10,116 bases of DNA, from the NCBI GenBank assembly GCA_900544395.1, contig UQVC01000050.1, positions 1 to 10,116 of the forward strand. Direction: 5' to 3'. The DNA is from an uncultured Ruminococcus sp. GTDB lineage: Bacteria > Bacillota > Clostridia > Lachnospirales > Lachnospiraceae. Made by a program: the position numbers and the translations under genes. Shown here one piece after another: positions 5,531 to 10,116 of the stretch; position 1 is the first letter of the stretch; each line of letters opens with the position of its first letter. Under the pieces are notes generated by a model. That model was not told the origin of the DNA and did not search any database. It saw only the letters and a program-made list of their open reading frames with translations.

Positions 5531-7975
5531 TTATACTCTCAGACTAAAATCACTTTTTTCCAAAGTTAAATTTGGATTATAGTTTGGATCGCCTTTTGTT
5601 AAAATGTCATTCCAACGCCTTCTGAAAATTTCAATTTCTTCCTGGAAACGCTGAACTTTTTCTTTTGTATTTTCCAAACCTCTGGATTTTGATTCATAAT
5701 GATATAATTCTGCATATGGGTTATAAACAACTAAATATCCTGCCTCCCTTACTTTCAAACAGAAATCCACATCATTAAATGCAACAGCCAGTAATTCTTC
5801 AAATCCATTCACTTCTTCAAATACTTTCCGTTTAGTCATCATACAAGCTGCTGTCACTGCACTGTAATCCTGTGCTGCAACAATCCTTCCAAAATAACCC
5901 GGGTTATCTTTATCTGCACCGGTAAATGCGTGTCCGGCAATTCCACCCAGCTTAATGATCACTCCTGCATGCTGGATGGTATCATCTTCATAATACAATC
6001 TTGCACCCACAGCACCTACTTCTTCTCTCATACAAAAACTAAGCAGTTCCTCAATACAATCCGGATTGATAATTTCTGTATCATTATTCATGAACAGCAG
6101 ATAATCTCCTTTTGCTACACTGACACCATAATTATTGATGGCAGAATAATTGAATTCCTTTTCCCATGTCACAACAGTAACTTTTGGATTTTCAGACTGC
6201 AGTTTTTCATAATATGAAAATGTCTCTTGTTTTTCACTATTATTTTCTACAATCACATATTCAAGGTTTTTATATGTTGCTTTTTCCTCAATGGATCGAA
6301 TACACTTATCCAAATCTTCCACATGATCTTTGTTCGGAATAATGATTGAAACCAATGGTGTATCTTTCAAATGATATTTTGTACGATACAAACCATTCCA
6401 TCTGCTCTTCACAACTTCTGTATCAAGTCCCAATCTGTCACAATGTGCCTGAACAGCCTTTGCTCCTGCTTCATATGCGTAAAGCTTACTTTCCGGTCTT
6501 CCTGCTGTTGAATCCGGATGCGCTCGCCAATGATATAAAATCTTTGGAATATGATAGAATTTATCCGTTTTTTCTGCGCAACGCAGCACAAAATCAAAAT
6601 CCTGTGCTCCATCAAATTCATGTCTCAAAAAGCCTACCTGTTCAAACAAATTCCGTTTTACTACAAATAAGTGACAAATATAATTTTCACTTCTCAACAA
6701 ATCCAAATTAAAATCCGGTTTGAAATGTGGACCAAAACACTGCTTGGCATCCATTGTGATCTTGTCTTCGTCTGAATAAATTGCTTCTACTTCCGGATAT
6801 TGATTGATCACTTTTACACATTCATAAAACGCATCTCTTGTAAGAAGGTCATCGTGATCCCCAAATGCAATAAAATCTCCTGTTGCAATTTTCAACGCTT
6901 CATTTGTATTATCGGAAATATGCATCTGCTTCTTGGTATAAACGACACGGATCCTGCTGTCTTCTTTTTCATATTTTCTCAGAATGTCTATAATTGGAGA
7001 ATTCTCACCACTACCATCTGAAAGGCATAATTCCCAGTTTTGATAACTTTGCTGTCTAATCGAATCAATCATCTCATCCAAATATTTCTTAGGTGTCTTA
7101 TACATAGGAACAACAATTGAAATCTTCGGATTGTATGCAAATTTTTCTTCCTTCTGCTTCTGTAACTCTTTTTCTGTCGGTTGATTTTTCTTCAGCCAGT
7201 TTGTATATTCTATGCCATCCTGATGTGTAACCTTCACAAAAGCTCGTTCGATCGTTTTCTTTAAGCCAAACTGCTGATAATAAACATATGTTTTAAAACC
7301 GCATTTCTTAATTTTTTGTACGCCTTTTTTTATTTTCGAAGGTCTGATAATTACTTTTTCAGATACTGTATCATTCTGATTACTTAACTGGATCCTCGCT
7401 TTTTTAGGCGCAGCTGTTTCACACTCTACGCAAAATCCCTGTACCTGTTCATCTGTACACTCTGGATAAATACGTTTTACATCCCCTCTTCTCATATACT
7501 TACTTTTACATGGAATCTTTTCTCCACTTGTCGTAAAAATCTGGATATCGATCGGGTCAGCGCTTGCATACCATCCAAAAATCTTAAATCCATTTTCATT
7601 AATGGAAGCTCCATCCACACATTTTTCAATCTTGCCTTCTCTTTTTTTCAATTCTTCCACGGCTATCGAAAATGTCTTCTTTTTCTGATCTCCCAACTGA
7701 TTTATCAAGCTGATCTCATGCCCCGCTCTCCAATTTAAAGGCAATTCAATCCATAAGTAATATCTGTTTTTTACTTCCGCTTTTCCGTCCAAACACAATT
7801 TTGCTTCTACTACATCTGTCAAATATTGAATTTCATATTTCAATTCTGCTTGATCCAGATATACAGCTAATGCATTATCTCCGAAATCATTCTCCTGGAA
7901 CCATCCCTGGATCAGAAGTTTATTTCTGTCTTTTACATGAAATCTACATGCTGTCACATAAAATTCGTTTTTCAT
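5531..7975 (-). CDS. Tandem GT2 glycosyltransferase with N-terminal beta-rich domains
   Basis: An 814-residue protein carrying two complete GT2 (GT-A) catalytic domains. Domain 1, about 284-500, starts KISIVVPMYKT and contains FGDHDD (371-376) as its DxD region and GAQDFDFVLR (456-465) as the acidic acceptor-site motif. Domain 2, about 541-770, starts LVSIIIPNKD, has MNNDTE (629-634), and FNDVDFCLK (733-741). Such paired enzymes often add two sugars in turn or build a repeat unit of rhamnose-rich glycans. Residues 1 to about 215 precede the enzymes and hold two beta-rich segments, each with a GW motif (IQGWFQ at 22-27, FGWYAS at 133-138). The segment about 215-280 is basic and helical. There is no signal peptide or transmembrane helix, so it acts at the cytoplasmic face. 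AGGAG lies 6 nt before the ATG and overlaps the TAG stop of the preceding gene. Sugar specificity is not readable from sequence. Confidence 0.93.
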   Translation of the reverse strand: MKNEFYVTACRFHVKDRNKLLIQGWFQENDFGDNALAVYLDQAELKYEIQYLTDVVEAKLCLDGKAEVKNRYYLWIELPLNWRAGHEISLINQLGDQKKKTFSIAVEELKKREGKIEKCVDGASINENGFKIFGWYASADPIDIQIFTTSGEKIPCKSKYMRRGDVKRIYPECTDEQVQGFCVECETAAPKKARIQLSNQNDTVSEKVIIRPSKIKKGVQKIKKCGFKTYVYYQQFGLKKTIERAFVKVTHQDGIEYTNWLKKNQPTEKELQKQKEEKFAYNPKISIVVPMYKTPKKYLDEMIDSIRQQSYQNWELCLSDGSGENSPIIDILRKYEKEDSRIRVVYTKKQMHISDNTNEALKIATGDFIAFGDHDDLLTRDAFYECVKVINQYPEVEAIYSDEDKITMDAKQCFGPHFKPDFNLDLLRSENYICHLFVVKRNLFEQVGFLRHEFDGAQDFDFVLRCAEKTDKFYHIPKILYHWRAHPDSTAGRPESKLYAYEAGAKAVQAHCDRLGLDTEVVKSRWNGLYRTKYHLKDTPLVSIIIPNKDHVEDLDKCIRSIEEKATYKNLEYVIVENNSEKQETFSYYEKLQSENPKVTVVTWEKEFNYSAINNYGVSVAKGDYLLFMNNDTEIINPDCIEELLSFCMREEVGAVGARLYYEDDTIQHAGVIIKLGGIAGHAFTGADKDNPGYFGRIVAAQDYSAVTAACMMTKRKVFEEVNGFEELLAVAFNDVDFCLKVREAGYLVVYNPYAELYHYESKSRGLENTKEKVQRFQEEIEIFRRRWNDILTKGDPNYNPNLTLEKSDFSLRV

Positions 7976-7984
7976 TCTGTTCTC

Positions 7985-8593
7985 CTATTTGAATAACTTG
8001 TATAATAATTTCATAAAAATTACAATAAACAGTACAAATCCAAGAAGTACCACAAAAGTCTCCACATCAAACCGATGGCTGACAGTTCTTATTGCAAGTG
8101 CTCCTTGTGTCTCATTGTTTTTAATACTCAGCTGTTGTGCGGTATCTGCCTTTTCCGGTACTACATAAAAACTCACACCGTTTGCAGCATCTGCCCCCGT
8201 CTCTGTAATTTCAAACAAGTAACGCTTGCCTTCTGTGCCATTCATCTGCTTTACTTTAAACAGATTAAATTTATTATTCTTGATTTCTTCTGCTTTCATC
8301 GTCCCAGATGCAATTTCTTTTTTTGTTTCTACATCCTGTAACGTATAATGCACTTCGACTCCTGCAGTCTCTCCTTGAACTGCACATTTGATGTTCATGC
8401 CATCCAGAATATCTTCTTCACTTATAAATTCCTGACTTATTTTTTCTCCATCCAGAAGTATTCCTGTATTCAAAAATGTAGACGTATCTGCATTTCTGTC
8501 ATATAAATATGAATTTTTGTCAATATGCGCATACAGAAAAGCCAGAATCACAACGGTTAAAATTCCAATTCCTGTTTTTATATATTTTTTCAT
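7985..8593 (-). CDS. Small two-helix membrane protein with extracytoplasmic domain, function unknown
   Basis: I do not recognise this 202-residue protein as a named family. It has a short basic N-terminus and a hydrophobic helix at about 7-22, then about 150 polar residues rich in predicted beta strands, and a second helix at about 177-196 with a short basic tail (KLLYKLFK). By the positive-inside rule both ends are cytoplasmic and the middle lies outside the membrane. The middle has the look of a beta-sandwich: ISQEFISEEDILDGMNIKCA (52-71) and, later, GKRYLFEITET (122-132). Similar patterns occur, as I recall, in the outer domains of larger Lachnospiraceae glycan-assembly membrane proteins. 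It is coupled on both sides, with a 15-nt gap after the ABC ATPase and 9 nt before the tandem GT2, and its Shine-Dalgarno GAGGA overlaps the ATPase stop region. Position suggests a role in export, chain handling or complex assembly; this is inference. Confidence 0.85.
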   Translation of the reverse strand: MKKYIKTGIGILTVVILAFLYAHIDKNSYLYDRNADTSTFLNTGILLDGEKISQEFISEEDILDGMNIKCAVQGETAGVEVHYTLQDVETKKEIASGTMKAEEIKNNKFNLFKVKQMNGTEGKRYLFEITETGADAANGVSFYVVPEKADTAQQLSIKNNETQGALAIRTVSHRFDVETFVVLLGFVLFIVIFMKLLYKLFK

Positions 8594-8608
8594 TTCTACA
8601 ATTCCTCT

Positions 8609-9343
8609 TTATGCTTTCTCATATACGCCACAGATTTCTTCTGCATCTCCAAACATCTTCAATACACCATGATCTAACCATACAACCTTATTACAGATTT
8701 TCTTCACCTGTTCGATGCTGTGAGACACAAATAAAATTGTCGTGCCCTGGTCTTTCATATTTTGGATCCTGGCCTCACACTTTTCCTGAAACCGGAAATC
8801 TCCGACCGAAAGCACCTCATCTACGATCAAAATATCCGGAATTCCGATTGTTGCGATTGCAAATGCCAGACGAGAAACCATTCCGGAAGAAAAATTTTTA
8901 ACCGGTACATCCATAAAGTCTCTTAACTCAGAAAATTCCACAATATCTTCGTACTGCGCTTCCATCTGCGCACGGTTATACCCAAGCAATGCTCCATTTA
9001 AAAATACATTTTCCCGTGCAGTCAGATCCATATCAAATCCTGCCCCCAATTCGATCAACGGTGCGATATTTCCTCCCACAGTCACTTTTCCTTTTGTAGG
9101 CTTTAAAACACCCGCAATCGTCTTGAGCATGGTACTTTTTCCGCTTCCGTTCAGTCCAATCAAGCCCAGTGAATCGCCCCGTTTCACATCAAAAGAAACA
9201 TCTTTCAGAGCCCAGAATTCATCATACGAAACCTGCTTTTTTAAACTTTTAATCACATATTCTTTGAAACTGTCAAACTTTTCTGATGACAGATTGAATC
9301 TCATCGAGACATGTTCGACACTGATAATTGTTTCCTGTTCCAT
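8609..9343 (-). CDS. Polysaccharide/teichoic acid-type ABC exporter, ATP-binding subunit
   Basis: A 244-residue nucleotide-binding subunit that powers export of a lipid-linked glycan, working with the permease encoded just upstream. Walker A is GLNGSGKST (63-71), the ABC signature is FSSGM (151-155), Walker B is ILIVDE (171-176) with the catalytic Glu176, and the H-loop His is at 208. PLIELGAGFDMDLTARENV (95-113) is characteristic of the Wzt/TagH/RfbE branch. The protein ends about 35 residues after the H-loop, so it lacks the C-terminal carbohydrate-binding domain of Wzt proteins that read capped chains. The start is set by AGGAGA 6 nt upstream, overlapping the TAG stop of the permease. Whether the cargo is a rhamnan, another wall glycan or a teichoic acid cannot be decided from this subunit alone. 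Confidence 0.95.
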   Translation of the reverse strand: MEQETIISVEHVSMRFNLSSEKFDSFKEYVIKSLKKQVSYDEFWALKDVSFDVKRGDSLGLIGLNGSGKSTMLKTIAGVLKPTKGKVTVGGNIAPLIELGAGFDMDLTARENVFLNGALLGYNRAQMEAQYEDIVEFSELRDFMDVPVKNFSSGMVSRLAFAIATIGIPDILIVDEVLSVGDFRFQEKCEARIQNMKDQGTTILFVSHSIEQVKKICNKVVWLDHGVLKMFGDAEEICGVYEKA

Positions 9344-9352
9344 ATATCTCTC

Positions 9353-10116
9353 CTAAATATTCAGTATAAACTCATCCTGATGTTTGTAAAATACATACGT
9401 ACCTAATACGAGTGCAGCAATCACTTCTACAATTCCTAATATCACAGATGCCACAGACGGTAATGTATTATTAAACATTACATCTCGGAACATCTGCAGC
9501 ATGTTAGTCAGAGGATTAATCTCTACGATTACCCGAACCGATCCTGGTAAAATAGACATTGGGTAAATCACTGGTGTTAAATACATCAATCCTGTTGTAA
9601 ATACCGAATATAAATGCATAATATCTCTAAATTTTACAGTTAATGCAGCTAAAAGCATTCCCACTCCCAAGGAAAACAATACGATCATTGCCAACGGGAT
9701 CACACTGAAAATTACCGTCCAGTGTAATTCTGCACGAGTCGCTACCATAACCAGGATCAATGCTACAAATGAAGCCATCAAATTGATAAAACTAGAGAAT
9801 ACTCTCGAAATTACAAATAAATACTTCGGCACGTATACTTTTTTAATGAGCGCAGCACTTCCAATGATCGAATTCATCGAATTTGTTGTAGCATCATTAA
9901 AAAAGTTGAAGATCAGCTGTCCGCTCAAAATATAGAGTGGGAAATTCTCAATATCGAATTTAAAAATACTGGAAAATACCACTGACAAAATGATCATCAT
10001 AAACAGTGGATTCAAAAGTGTCCACAGTACGCCCAGTACCGATCTCCGATACTTGATCTTAATATCTCTCGCCACAAGTTCTGCCAAAAGCGGCTGAAAT
10101 TTTTTAAAGTTCTGAA
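9353..10116 (-). CDS. Polysaccharide/teichoic acid-type ABC exporter permease (ABC-2 type), 5' end outside the window
   Basis: The membrane subunit of the same exporter. The frame stays open to the right edge. The residues before the in-frame TTG at 10087 read QNFKKFQPLLAELVARDIK, the amphipathic helix that normally opens this family, so the true start lies beyond the window and only a short N-terminal piece is missing. About six membrane helices are visible. Counting from the TTG codon they fall at roughly 24-44, 52-66, 96-116, 124-148, 160-178 and 212-234. Family hallmarks include RDIKIKYRRSVLGVLW (8-22), LIKKVYVPK (80-88) and NPLTNMLQMFRDVMF (191-205). It would form a homodimeric channel for a lipid-linked polysaccharide (Wzm/TagG type). 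The gene is followed after 9 nt by the ATPase gene and presumably starts or continues an operon lying to the right. Confidence 0.93.
   Translation of the reverse strand, partial: QNFKKFQPLLAELVARDIKIKYRRSVLGVLWTLLNPLFMMIILSVVFSSIFKFDIENFPLYILSGQLIFNFFNDATTNSMNSIIGSAALIKKVYVPKYLFVISRVFSSFINLMASFVALILVMVATRAELHWTVIFSVIPLAMIVLFSLGVGMLLAALTVKFRDIMHLYSVFTTGLMYLTPVIYPMSILPGSVRVIVEINPLTNMLQMFRDVMFNNTLPSVASVILGIVEVIAALVLGTYVFYKHQDEFILNI

Noticed and set aside
10085..10087. TTG as the true start of the ABC permease
   Set aside because: The codons before it (FKKFQPL) match the conserved N-terminal helix of the family and the frame stays open to the edge, so the gene extends past the window.
1..10116. 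Search for a mobile element, CRISPR, toxin-antitoxin or defence system
   Set aside because: Every gene fits a surface glycan synthesis and export locus. No transposase, integrase, repeat array, nuclease or small toxin frame is visible, and the gaps are too short to hide one.

Overview
The window looks like part of a cell-surface polysaccharide locus from a Gram-positive, probably spore-forming member of the Clostridia, most likely Lachnospiraceae. The grounds are moderately AT-rich DNA, strong AGGAGG-type ribosome binding sites, compact hairpin plus U-run terminators, a GerMN-domain lipoprotein, and glycosyltransferases of the large multi-domain type common in gut Lachnospiraceae. This placement is inference; there is no rRNA or housekeeping marker here.

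Layout. One gene is on the + strand at the left edge (120-1100, a GT2 glycosyltransferase with its own extended -10 promoter). It converges on seven minus-strand genes, with a strong 14-bp terminator hairpin between them. Read in transcription order on the minus strand from the right edge, these are: an ABC-2 polysaccharide export permease cut by the window edge (9353-10116); its ATPase (8609-9343); a small protein with two membrane helices and an extracytoplasmic domain, of no recognised family (7985-8593); and a tandem GT2 enzyme with an N-terminal beta-rich region (5531-7975). These four are spaced 9-15 nt apart, and each downstream ribosome binding site overlaps the upstream stop codon. 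An imperfect hairpin with a short U-run follows. Next come dTDP-4-dehydrorhamnose reductase (rfbD, 4578-5429) and a coupled GerMN lipoprotein (3949-4563), closed by a good terminator. The last minus-strand gene (1139-3838) has its own extended -10 promoter and encodes a three-part protein: a beta-rich N-terminal domain, a GT4 glycosyltransferase, and a C-terminal domain related to polysaccharide pyruvyl transferases.

How it fits together. RfbD makes the last step of dTDP-L-rhamnose, so at least one sugar in the glycan is probably rhamnose. The GT2, tandem GT2 and GT4 enzymes would assemble the chain on a lipid carrier at the cytoplasmic face, and the permease/ATPase pair would flip it across the membrane (the Wzm/Wzt or TagGH type of route). 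The ATPase lacks the C-terminal carbohydrate-recognition domain seen in some Wzt proteins, so chain recognition or termination may be handled elsewhere. The two-helix protein encoded between the exporter and the tandem GT is the best candidate for an undescribed accessory part.

The points most worth following up are the GT4 plus pyruvyl-transferase-like fusion, whose usual pyruvyl-transferase signature residues are altered at several places at once; the unassigned two-helix protein; and the GerMN lipoprotein tied to rfbD. There are no mobile elements, CRISPR arrays, tRNAs or rRNAs that I can see. No gap between genes exceeds about 120 nt.
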